Part shown: positions 9,089 through 17,388 of the stretch, in pieces
How the letters are laid out: each line of letters starts with the position of its first letter
Position numbering within the stretch: the stretch's first letter is position 1
NCBI GenBank assembly: GCA_964393035.1
Contig: CAYMRX010000003.1
Coordinates: forward strand, 310,001 to 374,000
Direction: 5' to 3'
DNA: 64,000 nt
Source: Tabrizicola_A sp964393035
Lineage (GTDB): Bacteria; Pseudomonadota; Alphaproteobacteria; Rhodobacterales; Rhodobacteraceae
Notes under the pieces: generated by a model
What the model saw: the letters and a program-made list of their open reading frames with translations, nothing else
Database searches by the model: none
What the model was told of the DNA's origin: nothing
Translations under genes and position numbers: made by a program

Positions 9089-9760
9089 TCACAAACCAAG
9101 TTCTGTCCGCACAGCGGCAAGCGCCTCGACCGAAAGCTCCCGGCCACCCGTCGCCTCGCTCAGCGCGGCATCTTCTGTCGCTGCTGCGGTTGTCAGCGCG
9201 ACCGTGGCGTCGGCCAGCGCCACATTCGCCGCATCGATGGCTTGCTGTGCCTCCGCAATCGCCTGATCGCGCGCCGCAATTTCCTCATCGGTCGTGGCGG
9301 GCATGGCCTCGGCCGTTGCCATCAGATCATTGGCAGCCTGAAGATCGACATCGGCCTGCGCCACCGCCGCCGTTGCGCCCAGTGTTGCCACAGCGGCATC
9401 ACGATAGACGGCGATGCGGCCCACCTGACTGTTCAGATCAGCATTTTCCAACGCCTTCGGATTGGCATGAATGGCGTTCATCCCCGCCAATTCTGAGGCA
9501 AGCGCCCCATTGCCATTGCTGCCGGCAGTCTCGCTTTTGCCTTGGTCGCCCGCCTTGCCCTGACTATTGCCGCCTGCATTGCCATTTCCGCCCGCATTGC
9601 CGTTGCCCTCACCGTTCCCATTGCCATTTCCACCGCCATTGCCTTGGCCTTGGGCAAAGGCCGCTCCAGCATCAGAGGACGGATTCAGCAACTCGGGAAC
9701 CCCAGACAAGGACAGGGCCAAAAGGCCGAAAACTACGACTGAAGATTTAAGGTTTTTCAA
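9089..9760 (-). CDS. Secreted Gly/Asn-rich hypothetical protein with alanine-rich helical C-terminus
   Basis: 223 residues, not recognised as a named family. The start is a TTG preceded by AAAGGA at 7 nt; no better ATG exists, and the frame upstream lacks a ribosome site. A signal peptide follows (KNLKSS, hydrophobic VVVFGLLALSL, probable cleavage after AAFA near residue 36). Residues 37-75 are a low-complexity stretch of Gly and Asn with scattered Ser, Glu and Lys. The remainder is Ala/Glu/Asp-rich and probably helical, with a degenerate A-D-A spacing suggesting a coiled coil (residues about 120-210). It is acidic and likely periplasmic or extracellular. It stands alone with its own terminator. 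Function unknown; a structural, matrix or envelope protein is possible. Confidence 0.7.
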   Translation of the reverse strand: MKNLKSSVVVFGLLALSLSGVPELLNPSSDAGAAFAQGQGNGGGNGNGNGEGNGNAGGNGNAGGNSQGKAGDQGKSETAGSNGNGALASELAGMNAIHANPKALENADLNSQVGRIAVYRDAAVATLGATAAVAQADVDLQAANDLMATAEAMPATTDEEIAARDQAIAEAQQAIDAANVALADATVALTTAAATEDAALSEATGGRELSVEALAAVRTELGL

Positions 9761-9869
9761 GGTCTTATCCTTTCCCAGGATCAACCCGACAGGTGCGGAA
9801 AGCCGCCTTGATCGAGCGTCAGGTGGAATCAGGCTTGCATGAAGCCATGGCCAAAATGCGGCAAATGAC

Positions 9870-9900
9870 AGGGCCGGACAACCCATGGCTGCCCGGCCCT
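9870..9900 (-). terminator. Hairpin after argG (weak terminator candidate)
   Basis: AGGGCCGG pairs with CCGGCCCT across a 15-nt loop, 30 bp beyond the argG stop on the minus strand. No run of T follows, so it may be only an mRNA 3' end stabiliser, or nothing. Confidence 0.35.
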
Positions 9901-9929
9901 GCAAAACCTCGCCGATGGGAAACCGCCGA

Positions 9930-11162
9930 TCAGCCTTTTTTCGCCACGCGCGCATTGCGGCTGGCAATCAGGCGCAGGCGCAGCGCGTTCAGGGTGATAA
10001 AGCCCTGCGCGTCTTTCTGGTCGTAAGCGCCTGCGTCTTCCTCGAAGGTCACATGCTTTTCGGAATAAAGCGTATGGTCGGACCAGCGGGCAACGGTGCG
10101 CGCCGAACCTTTGTACAGCTTCACCCGCACGGTGCCGGTGACATGCTCCTGCGTCTTGTCGATCAGCGCCTGCAACGCCTCGCGTTCAGGCGAGAACCAG
10201 AAGCCGTTGTAGATCAGCTCGGCATAGCGCGGCATGATCGAATCTTTCAGATGGCCCGCGCCGGAATCCAGCGTGATCTGTTCGATGCCGCGGTGGGCTT
10301 CCAGCAGGATGGTGCCGCCGGGGGTTTCGTAAAGACCCCGCGATTTCATGCCGACAAAACGGTTTTCCACAAGGTCCAGCACGCCTACGCCATGCTTGCC
10401 GCCGATATCGTTCAGGCGGGCAAGAATGGTGGCAGGCGACAGGCGTTCGCCGTTGATCGACACCGCATCGCCGCGCTCGAAGCCGATTTCCACCATTTCG
10501 GCCTGATCGGGGGCTTGTTCCGCCGGAACCACGCGCTGATAGACAAACTCGGGCGCTTCCTCGGCCGGGTTCTCCAGCACCTTGCCCTCGGACGAGGTGT
10601 GCAACAGGTTCGCATCCACCGAGAAGGGCGCCTCGCCGCGCTTGTCCTTGGCAATCGGAATCTGGTTCGCCTCGGCAAATTCAAGGAGCTTGGTGCGCGA
10701 GGTCAGATCCCACAGCCGCCAAGGTGCAATCACCTTGATCGACGGGTCCAGAGCCGCGGCCGACAGTTCGAACCGCACCTGATCGTTGCCCTTGCCGGTC
10801 GCGCCATGGGCCACGGCATCGGCGCCATGTTCCTGCGCGATCTTGACCAGATGTTGCGAGATCAGCGGGCGGGCGATCGAGGTGCCGAGAAGATAAAGCC
10901 CCTCATAAAGCGCATTGGCGCGGAACATCGGGAACACGAAGTCGCGCACGAATTCTTCGCGCACATCGACGATGTGGATGTTTTCTTCCTTGATGCCCAT
11001 CAAAAGGGCCTTCTGCCGCGCCGGTTCCAGTTCTTCGCCCTGGCCCAGATCGGCGGTGAAGGTGATGACTTCGCAGCCATATTCGGTCTGCAACCACTTG
11101 AGGATGATCGAGGTATCCAGCCCGCCGGAATAGGCGAGAACGACTTTCTTCGGCTTGAACAT
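9930..11162 (-). CDS. argG: Argininosuccinate synthase
   Basis: 410 residues, normal length. It ligates citrulline and aspartate using ATP in arginine biosynthesis in the cytoplasm. The N-terminal KVVLAYSGGLDTSIILKWL is the PP-loop signature of N-type ATP pyrophosphatases, and the citrulline/aspartate region GATGKGNDQVRFE follows near residue 120. The ATG is chosen because AGGAG lies 7 nt upstream; the frame stays open 18 codons further, into the ilvA promoter region. It is divergent from ilvA with about 110 bp between, so the two share an upstream region. No other arg gene is adjacent. Confidence 0.97.
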   Translation of the reverse strand: MFKPKKVVLAYSGGLDTSIILKWLQTEYGCEVITFTADLGQGEELEPARQKALLMGIKEENIHIVDVREEFVRDFVFPMFRANALYEGLYLLGTSIARPLISQHLVKIAQEHGADAVAHGATGKGNDQVRFELSAAALDPSIKVIAPWRLWDLTSRTKLLEFAEANQIPIAKDKRGEAPFSVDANLLHTSSEGKVLENPAEEAPEFVYQRVVPAEQAPDQAEMVEIGFERGDAVSINGERLSPATILARLNDIGGKHGVGVLDLVENRFVGMKSRGLYETPGGTILLEAHRGIEQITLDSGAGHLKDSIMPRYAELIYNGFWFSPEREALQALIDKTQEHVTGTVRVKLYKGSARTVARWSDHTLYSEKHVTFEEDAGAYDQKDAQGFITLNALRLRLIASRNARVAKKG

Positions 11163-11273
11163 GGGGGGACTCCTGAGTTTCGCCCTGCGATTAGCGGGAA
11201 ACGCCAGCTTAGGCAAGGGAAGGGCATTGGCCAGACCCTTGCGTCAAAGGGCGCAATCCGTCACATCTGCCTC

Positions 11274-12521
11274 ATGATCCAGTTTGCCGATGCCGCCCGC
11301 CAAACCACCCGCGCCCTGCGCGATTTGTTCCCGCGCACGCCCTTGCAACGGAATGACTTTCTGTCGCGCAAATACGGCGCCGAAATCTGGCTGAAGCGCG
11401 AGGATCTTTCGCCGGTGCGCAGCTATAAACTGCGGGGCGCCTACAATGCGATGCGCAAAGTCCGCGCAGCCAACCCCGGCCAACGGCATTTCGTCTGCGC
11501 CAGTGCTGGCAATCACGCGCAGGGCGTGGCCTTTGCCAGCCAGCATTTCGGCGTGCAGGCCACGATCTTCATGCCGGTGACGACCCCGCAGCAGAAGATC
11601 GACAAGACCCGCGCCTTTGGCGGCGACAATGTGCGCATTCTCCTGACCGGCGACTATTTCGACCAGACGCTCGCCGCCTCGCAGAAATTCTGCACCGACG
11701 AAGGCGCGCATTTCCTGTCGCCGTTTGATGATGAGGATGTGATCGAAGGCCAAGCCTCGGTTGCCGTGGAAATGCTGGACCAGTTGGGCAGCGCCCCCGA
11801 TCTGGTGATCCTGCCGGTCGGCGGGGGTGGGCTGTCTTCGGGCGTAACCCGCTATTTGCGGAGCGAAGCCCCCCAGACCGCCTTTCGCTTTGTGGAACCG
11901 AAAGGCGGGGCCAGCCTGACCGCCGCCTTGGCCGCCCGTGAACCCGTCACCCTGAAGCGGGTGGACAACTTCGTCGATGGCGCCGCCGTCGCCCGTATCG
12001 GCGACCGCACCTTTGCCGCTTTGTCTTGGGTCAACCCGGATGAGGTGCTGATCGCCCCCGAGGACCGCATCTGCACCACCATGCTGATGATGCTGAACAC
12101 CGAAGGCATTGTGCTGGAGCCTGCGGGCGCCCTGTCGGTCGATGCCTTGGCCGATCTGGCGGGCGAGATTGCTGGCAAGACCGTGGTCTGTGTCACCTCT
12201 GGCGGCAATTTCGATTTTGAACGCCTGCCCGAAGTGAAAGAACGCGCCCAGCGCTATTCCGGGGTGAAGAAATATTTCATCCTGCGCATGCCCCAGCGCC
12301 CCGGCGCGCTGCGCGAGTTTCTGGCCATGCTTGGCCCGGATGATGACATCGCGCGCTTTGAATACCTGAAGAAATCGGCGCGCAACTTTGGCTCGGTGCT
12401 GATCGGGATTGAAACGAAGGATGCGGCGAATTTTCAAAAGCTGTTCGATCAGCTGGACGCCGCCGCCTTTCAATACCGCGACATCACGCAGGATGAGATT
12501 CTGTCGGAGTTTCTGATTTAA
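11274..12521 (+). CDS. ilvA: Threonine ammonia-lyase (threonine dehydratase)
   Basis: 415 residues, the short biosynthetic form with one C-terminal ACT-like domain. It converts threonine to 2-oxobutanoate and ammonia, the first step of isoleucine synthesis. The PLP lysine is Lys52 in SPVRSYKLRGAYNAM. The phosphate-binding glycine loop is VGGGGLSSG, and SAGNHAQGVA is the conserved Asn loop. The C-terminus from about residue 330 (YFILRMPQRPGALREFL) is the ACT-like regulatory domain, pointing to isoleucine feedback. The ribosome site is weak. The gene ends 3 bp from the stop of the convergent AraC gene, leaving no room for a separate terminator. Confidence 0.95.
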   Translation: MIQFADAARQTTRALRDLFPRTPLQRNDFLSRKYGAEIWLKREDLSPVRSYKLRGAYNAMRKVRAANPGQRHFVCASAGNHAQGVAFASQHFGVQATIFMPVTTPQQKIDKTRAFGGDNVRILLTGDYFDQTLAASQKFCTDEGAHFLSPFDDEDVIEGQASVAVEMLDQLGSAPDLVILPVGGGGLSSGVTRYLRSEAPQTAFRFVEPKGGASLTAALAAREPVTLKRVDNFVDGAAVARIGDRTFAALSWVNPDEVLIAPEDRICTTMLMMLNTEGIVLEPAGALSVDALADLAGEIAGKTVVCVTSGGNFDFERLPEVKERAQRYSGVKKYFILRMPQRPGALREFLAMLGPDDDIARFEYLKKSARNFGSVLIGIETKDAANFQKLFDQLDAAAFQYRDITQDEILSEFLI

Positions 12522-12524
12522 GGA

Positions 12525-13526
12525 TCAGTCCTGATACCCCGTCCCCCGCGCCGCGCGCAAACTGTCGCGCGGGGAAAGGCCGTAGCGCGCCGCATAGGCC
12601 TGCGAAAACCGGCCAAAGTGCGAAAACCCCCATTTCAGCGCCACCTCGGTGACGGACCCCCACCCCGCCACCAGATCGCCATGGGCACGCGCCAGCCTTG
12701 CATCACGCCAGAACCCCAAGGGCGTCGTGTCGCGGTACTGCCGGAACACCATCTGCAACCCGCGCGGACTGATCCCTGCCGCCGCCGCGATGTCTTCCAC
12801 CGTCAGGGGCTGATCCAGATGCGCCTCGATGAATGCCTCTGCCAGCCGCAAATGCCGGGGCCGGGGGGCCGCGCGCACCCGGCCCAGCCGGTCGCGATAG
12901 TCATGCCGATGCGCCTCCAAGAGGCCCGAGATCAGCATCCCCTCGACCTGTCGCCCCATCAGCCCCGCCCCCAAGGCAACCCGGCCCTGATCGGCCTCGG
13001 CCACCAGAAACATCACCATTTGCCGCAGCGTCGCGCCCGCGCCGGTGGTCATGTCCATCGGCCCCTGAAAAGCCAAGGTTTCTTCGGCCCGATGGCCAAG
13101 CTGGGCCGACAAATGCTCCATCAGCGCGCGGCGGTCGATCTGCACCAAGACCTGCTCTGTGCCTTCCTCCCAGATCATCGTGGTCGGCAGATGCGGGTTC
13201 AGCACGGCTGCCTGTCCCGGCCCGGTGACATAGCGATCTGTACCATTGGCAATCGCCGCCGCGCCGTGAAGCGGGATCTGCATCAGGTAGAACCGCTCCA
13301 GCGCCCCCGGAGCGATCAGGGTCTTGGCACCATATTCAATGTAATTCAGGCTGACACGTTCGCCGCGCAGGTGATGATGGCGGGCCGCCATCTTGGCCCC
13401 CCGTCCGATGGTGTCCAGCCGATGCGGGCAAAACACCGCCGCGACACGCTCGCGCGCCTCGTCAAGATCGTTGGACTGAAACAGCGCATGACCCGCCAAG
13501 GGCCGCTGCACCAAAGTCTCGCGCAT
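12525..13526 (-). CDS. AraC-family transcriptional regulator
   Basis: 333 residues. The N-terminal half resembles the AraC-binding-like cupin domain of XylS/FeaR-type regulators, which sense aromatic compounds. The C-terminal 100 residues carry the double helix-turn-helix: LTVEDIAAAAGISPRGLQMVFRQY, then SVTEVALKWGFSHFGRFSQAYAARYG. Two ATGs are possible; the second is chosen because GGGGAGG lies 6 nt upstream, whereas for the first it abuts the ATG. It is divergent from the SDR/monooxygenase operon, and the 162-bp gap contains a two-copy direct repeat at 13600-13638 typical of AraC operators. Most likely it activates that operon in response to an aromatic substrate or intermediate. Confidence 0.9.
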   Translation of the reverse strand: MRETLVQRPLAGHALFQSNDLDEARERVAAVFCPHRLDTIGRGAKMAARHHHLRGERVSLNYIEYGAKTLIAPGALERFYLMQIPLHGAAAIANGTDRYVTGPGQAAVLNPHLPTTMIWEEGTEQVLVQIDRRALMEHLSAQLGHRAEETLAFQGPMDMTTGAGATLRQMVMFLVAEADQGRVALGAGLMGRQVEGMLISGLLEAHRHDYRDRLGRVRAAPRPRHLRLAEAFIEAHLDQPLTVEDIAAAAGISPRGLQMVFRQYRDTTPLGFWRDARLARAHGDLVAGWGSVTEVALKWGFSHFGRFSQAYAARYGLSPRDSLRAARGTGYQD

Positions 13527-13599
13527 TTCCATCCTCCCCGATGGACAAGCCAGCGTAGCATAATTCCACAAAACAGCAGCGCCCCTGCGCAGATTTTTT

Positions 13600-13638
13600 C
13601 GTTTTTCGGATAATCGCCCCGTTTGCCGGATAGCGCCG
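13600..13638. promoter_or_regulatory. 20-bp tandem direct repeat between AraC gene and SDR operon (candidate AraC operator)
   Basis: Two consecutive units begin CGTTT and share CGGATA then CGCC, with a period of 20 bp (two helical turns). They lie 51-89 bp upstream of the SDR ATG. AraC-family proteins bind paired direct half-sites about two turns apart next to the -35 region. The repeat is visible; the binder is inferred from the adjacent regulator gene. Confidence 0.5.
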
Positions 13639-13688
13639 AGCCGCCTCTGGCCCAAAACTTCTTCAAATTCAAAAAATAGGGGGGTCCG

Positions 13689-14465
13689 ATGAAAGGGCTG
13701 CAAGGAAAAGTCGCCATTGTTCCGGGCGGGGCCACGAAGATCGGTCAGGCCGTGGTGCAGGCGTTCACCGATGCGGGTGCGCGCGTGATGGTCGCCGACA
13801 TCGCCGAAGACGCAGGACGCGCGATGGAGCGGGACGGGGTGGCCTTTCAGAAATGCGATCTTCGCAGCGATGCCGACATTGCCACGCTGGTGGAGGCGAC
13901 CAAGAAGAAATTCGGCCGCATCGACTTTCTGGTGAACGTCGCCTGCTCCTACCTTGATAACGGTGCGGAAACGACGCGCGCCGATTGGCTGACCGCACTG
14001 GATACCAACATCGTCGGCTCTGTCATGCTGATGCAGGCCGCCCGGGCGGAACTGGCCAAGACCAAGGGGGCGATTGTCAATTTCGGCTCCATCTCGTCGC
14101 GCGTCGCACAAACCGGGCGCTGGGTGTACCCGGTGTCCAAGGCCGCCATCCTGCAACTGACCCGCAATCAGGCGATGGACCTTGCCCCCGACGGCATCCG
14201 CGTGAACGCGGTTTCGCCGGGCTGGACCTGGTCGAACATCATGGATCAGTTGACCGGGGGCAACCGCGCCAAGACCGATGCGGTTGCTGCGCCCTTCCAC
14301 CTTTTGGGCCGCGTGGCCAACCCCGAAGAAGTGGCCTCGACCGTGCTATTCCTGTGTTCGGATGAGGCCAGCTTCATCACCGGCACCGATATCTGCGTTG
14401 ACGGCGGCTATACCGCCATGGGGCCGGAGCAAGCCGTGCCCGCCATTCCGAAACTCATGTCCTGA
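13689..14465 (+). CDS. Short-chain dehydrogenase/reductase
   Basis: 258 residues, classical SDR length. The cofactor loop is present in a modified form (VPGGATKIGQ instead of TGxxxGIG). The active site has Ser134/136, Tyr147 and Lys151 in SISSRVAQTGRWVYPVSK. The structural NNAG motif is replaced by NVAC, which is unusual and shared only by divergent SDRs. The C-terminal ITGTDICVDGGYTAMG is typical. It is the first gene of the monooxygenase operon, divergent from the AraC gene, with GGGG a few bases before the ATG. It probably dehydrogenates the hydroxylated or diol product of the monooxygenase (inference). Confidence 0.85.
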   Translation: MKGLQGKVAIVPGGATKIGQAVVQAFTDAGARVMVADIAEDAGRAMERDGVAFQKCDLRSDADIATLVEATKKKFGRIDFLVNVACSYLDNGAETTRADWLTALDTNIVGSVMLMQAARAELAKTKGAIVNFGSISSRVAQTGRWVYPVSKAAILQLTRNQAMDLAPDGIRVNAVSPGWTWSNIMDQLTGGNRAKTDAVAAPFHLLGRVANPEEVASTVLFLCSDEASFITGTDICVDGGYTAMGPEQAVPAIPKLMS

Positions 14466-14531
14466 CGCTCTTCGTCGACTTCGTCGCTCATCGCGCGGGC
14501 CGCGAAGAGAAGCCGAAGGCGTCCGATGAGC
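14464..14531 (+). other. Structured intercistronic segment with interlocking inverted repeats
   Basis: Between the SDR and monooxygenase genes, GACGC (14464-14468) pairs with GCGTC (14519-14523) and GCTCATCG (14486-14493) with CGATGAGC (14524-14531). The order of arms is interlocked, so both helices together would form a pseudoknot; otherwise they are alternative folds. Positions 14468-14493 match 37070-37095 (opposite orientation) at 22 of 26 bases. Role unknown. Confidence 0.4.
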
Positions 14532-14559
14532 AAACCACAAAGATAAAAGGGAGATCACC

Positions 14560-15792
14560 ATGCGGAAATTCACCATCATCGGCGGCGGGCAATCGGGCCT
14601 CATGGTCGCCATCGGGCTTCTCAAGGCCGGGCATCAGGTGCGCGTTGTACAGAACCGCACAGCGGAGGAGATCGAAAAGGGCCGGGTTCTGTCCAGCCAG
14701 TGCATGTTTTCAAACGCCGTGCAGCACGAGCGCGATCTGGGGATCGACTTCTGGTCCGACGCCTGCCCGCCGGTGCAGGGCATCAATTTCATCGTGCCGA
14801 ACCCGGATGGATCGGGCACGCGGTTGATTGATTGGGCCAGCCGATTGGACCAGAACGCCTATGCGGTTGACCAGCGCGTGAAAATGCCGCGTTGGCTGGC
14901 CGAATTTCAGAAACTGGGCGGGCAGTTGGTCATCAAGGATGCGGGCCTTGCCGACATTGACGATTATGCCCGGCAGGATGATCTGGTGATCGTCGCGAGC
15001 GGAAAAGGCGAAGTCGGCCAGATGTTCGCACGCGACGCCCAGAAATCAGCCTATGACAAGCCGATGCGCGCGCTGGCGCTGACCTATGTCAAAGGCATGA
15101 CCCCGCGCGAACCCCATTCGGCGGTGGAGTTCAACCTGATCCCCGGCGTCGGCGAATATTTCGTCTTCCCGGCGCTGACCACCACCGGCCCGTGTGAAAT
15201 CATGGTCTTTGAGGGCATCCCCGGCGGCCCGATGGATTGCTGGGCCGATGTGAAAACGCCCGAGGCCCATCTGGCGAAATCCTTGGAAATCCTGAAAACC
15301 TTCCTGCCTTGGGAATATGAGCGGTCAAAGAACTGCACATTGACCGACGACAACGGTATTCTGGCGGGCCGCTTTGCCCCGACGATCCGCCACCCGATCG
15401 GCACCCTGCCCTCGGGCCGCAAGGTGCTGGGTCTTGGCGATGCGGTTTGCCTGAACGACCCGATCACCGGGCAGGGGTCGAACAACGCCTCCAAGGCCGC
15501 CGCGATTTACCTGAAGCGCATCCTTGCCCATGGCGACAAGCCCTTTGACGAAGCCTTCATGCAAGGCACTTTCGACCAGTTCTGGGATTATGCCCAATGG
15601 GTTGTGCAGTGGACCAACATGCTGTTGATGCCGCCGCCGCCCTTCGTGCTGGACATCATGGGCAATGCCCAAGGCCTGCCGAAACTGGCGCATCGGATGG
15701 CGAATGGCTTTGACGATCCGCGCGATTTCTTCCCGTGGTTTGCCGATCCTAACGCTGCCGCCAATTATTTGTCCGAACTGAAGGCAGCCTGA
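14560..15792 (+). CDS. Styrene/indole-type FAD-dependent monooxygenase, oxygenase component
   Basis: 410 residues, matching the StyA size. The N-terminus FTIIGGGQSGLMVAIGLLKAGHQVRVV is the FAD Rossmann motif. LGLGDAVCLNDPITGQGSNNASKAAAIY is the second FAD motif as found in styrene and indole monooxygenases (flavoprotein group E). These enzymes take reduced FAD from a separate reductase and epoxidise styrene or indole. AAAAGGGAG precedes the ATG. The next gene, 4 bp downstream, encodes a flavin reductase, completing a two-component system. SDR plus AraC neighbours resemble, as I recall, indole-oxidation operons described in Acinetobacter. Substrate is inferred as an aromatic alkene or N-heterocycle. 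Confidence 0.88.
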   Translation: MRKFTIIGGGQSGLMVAIGLLKAGHQVRVVQNRTAEEIEKGRVLSSQCMFSNAVQHERDLGIDFWSDACPPVQGINFIVPNPDGSGTRLIDWASRLDQNAYAVDQRVKMPRWLAEFQKLGGQLVIKDAGLADIDDYARQDDLVIVASGKGEVGQMFARDAQKSAYDKPMRALALTYVKGMTPREPHSAVEFNLIPGVGEYFVFPALTTTGPCEIMVFEGIPGGPMDCWADVKTPEAHLAKSLEILKTFLPWEYERSKNCTLTDDNGILAGRFAPTIRHPIGTLPSGRKVLGLGDAVCLNDPITGQGSNNASKAAAIYLKRILAHGDKPFDEAFMQGTFDQFWDYAQWVVQWTNMLLMPPPPFVLDIMGNAQGLPKLAHRMANGFDDPRDFFPWFADPNAAANYLSELKAA

Positions 15793-15796
15793 CCCC

Positions 15797-16291
15797 ATGA
15801 CCGCCCCGATCGAAGCCGCAACCTTTCGCGCCGCGATGGCCCGCTTCCCAGGGGCGGTCACCATTGTGACCACCGGACACGGCGCGGGTCGCCGTGGCAT
15901 CACCGCGACCGCTGTCTGTTCTGTGACCGCGGATCCGCCAAGCCTTTTGGTCTGCCTGAACCAGAAAACCGGCACCTGTGCCGCTGTGTCAGAGAGCGGG
16001 CGCTTTACCGTCAATCTGTTGCCCGGCGATGGTGGCCCCTTGGCGCTGACCTTTGCCGGGGCCACGGGAGCCAGCGGGGCAGACAAGTTTCATGCTGGCG
16101 ACTGGCAGGACGACGCCCTTGGCCTGCCCCGCCTGTCAACGGCGATTGCCAGCTTTTCGTGCGAAGTCACCGAAGCTGTGCAGGCCGGAACCCATACCCT
16201 GTTCATCGGCCGCGTCATTGCCATTGCCACGGCTGACGGGGCGCCGCTGCTTTATGAACAATCCCGCTTCCACCAGTTGCAGCCGCTTTGA
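15797..16291 (+). CDS. Flavin reductase component (StyB-like)
   Basis: 164 residues of the flavin_Reduct domain. The N-terminal FRAAMARFPGAVTIVTTGHGAGRRGITATAVCSVTADPPSLLVCLN is the family signature (flavin contact around TATAVCSVTADPPS). The block GRFTVNLLP and a C-terminal LLYEQSRFHQL, which often closes the domain, complete it. It reduces FAD with NADH and supplies it to the monooxygenase encoded 4 bp upstream. The ribosome site is weak, consistent with translational coupling. The stop is 41 bp before the P1-family gene. Confidence 0.9.
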   Translation: MTAPIEAATFRAAMARFPGAVTIVTTGHGAGRRGITATAVCSVTADPPSLLVCLNQKTGTCAAVSESGRFTVNLLPGDGGPLALTFAGATGASGADKFHAGDWQDDALGLPRLSTAIASFSCEVTEAVQAGTHTLFIGRVIAIATADGAPLLYEQSRFHQLQPL

Positions 16292-16332
16292 TCCGTGCTA
16301 GCCATGGGGAACCAACATGCGAAAGGTTCCCC

Positions 16333-17388
16333 ATGCGCGCCCGTGATCTTGGCCTGCCCTTCCCCGGCACCCCCGGCCCCTTGAACGCCATTACCGACGT
16401 TGCGGGGGTAACCGTTGGCAGCAAAACCCTGCTGGACCCCGCCCGCCACATGCGCACCGGCGTCACCGCCATCATCCCCCGCATGGATGCGGGCAACCCC
16501 GAACCCGTTCGGGCAGGTCAAGCCACGCTGAATGGCAATGGGGAGATGACGGGTACGCATTGGATCAACGACGGCGGCTATTTCCTTGGCCCGGTTCTTA
16601 TTACCAACACCCATGGCATCGGCGCCTGCCATACGGGTGCCACACGCTGGATGATCGACCGCTATGCCGCGCATTTCCGTGATACCATCGCATGGGCCAT
16701 GCCAGTGGTAGCGGAAACCTATGATGGCATCCTGAACGACATCAACACGATGTTCGTGCAGCCTGAAGACGCGATTGAGGCGCTGAACAGTGCCACAGCC
16801 GGCCCCGTGGCCGAAGGGGCGGTGGGCGGTGGCACCGGCATGATTGCCTATGAGTTCAAGGCAGGAACCGGAACCGCCTCGCGCCGGGTCGAATTGGGCG
16901 GCGAAACCTATACTGTCGGGGTCTTGGTGCAAGCCAACCATGGCAAGCGGCCTTGGTTCAACGTGCTGGGCCAGCCTGTGGGCAAACTGATGCCGTTTGA
17001 GGGGCTTGTTCCACGTGAAACCGGCTCGATCATTGTTGTCATCGCCACGGATGCGCCGCTGTCCACCATCTCCTTGCGCCATCTTGCCCGTCGCGCGGGG
17101 CTTGGCCTTGGCAGAGGCGGCACACCAGGGGGCAATTCCTCGGGCGATATCTTCCTTGGCTTTTCCACCGCGCCTTTTGGTCCCATGCCGCAACAGGCTG
17201 GGCCACTGATCCAGCGCAGCGAAATCAACGCCGAACTTTTGGACCCGATCTATCTGGCTGCCGTGGAAGCGGTGGAGGAATCCGTCGTCAACGCCATCGT
17301 GGCGGGCAGCGACACCCCCAGCTTCCGCTTCCCCGGCAAGACAATTCCCGGCATTGACCGCGCTGCGCTTGCCGCGCTTTTCGCCTAG
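16333..17388 (+). CDS. P1 (S58) family aminopeptidase/amidase, DmpA-like
   Basis: 351 residues. The DmpA/BapA fold is recognisable from TDVAGVTVGS near the N-terminus, then THGIGACHTGA, VVAETYDGILNDI, GAVGGGTGM and the C-terminal LGLGRGGTPGGNSSGDIFLGFST. In this family the protein self-cleaves before a Ser that becomes the nucleophile. Here the expected site is Gly231-Ser232, in ETGSIIVVIATDAPL. Known members release N-terminal D- or beta-amino acids or hydrolyse amides and esters. The start is chosen at the ATG with GAAAGG 6 nt upstream. It follows the flavin reductase gene and is convergent with the amidotransferase-like gene (4-bp overlap). In this setting it may hydrolyse an amide intermediate. 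A parS-like site lies inside it. Confidence 0.87.
   Translation: MRARDLGLPFPGTPGPLNAITDVAGVTVGSKTLLDPARHMRTGVTAIIPRMDAGNPEPVRAGQATLNGNGEMTGTHWINDGGYFLGPVLITNTHGIGACHTGATRWMIDRYAAHFRDTIAWAMPVVAETYDGILNDINTMFVQPEDAIEALNSATAGPVAEGAVGGGTGMIAYEFKAGTGTASRRVELGGETYTVGVLVQANHGKRPWFNVLGQPVGKLMPFEGLVPRETGSIIVVIATDAPLSTISLRHLARRAGLGLGRGGTPGGNSSGDIFLGFSTAPFGPMPQQAGPLIQRSEINAELLDPIYLAAVEAVEESVVNAIVAGSDTPSFRFPGKTIPGIDRAALAALFA
17007..17022. other. parS: parS-like site (inside the P1-family gene)
   Basis: TGTTCCACGTGAAACC matches the bacterial parS consensus TGTTNCACGTGAAACA at every position except the last base. ParB, encoded at the right end of the window, would be the binder. It is embedded in coding sequence, as parS sites often are. 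Confidence 0.6.

Noticed and set aside
9885..12521. An 878-codon open frame on the plus strand
   Set aside because: The first part is the antisense of argG; only the part from 11274 is ilvA.
12525..14300. A 591-codon minus-strand frame extending the AraC gene
   Set aside because: The extension is antisense of the SDR gene; a strong ribosome site sets the start at 13526.
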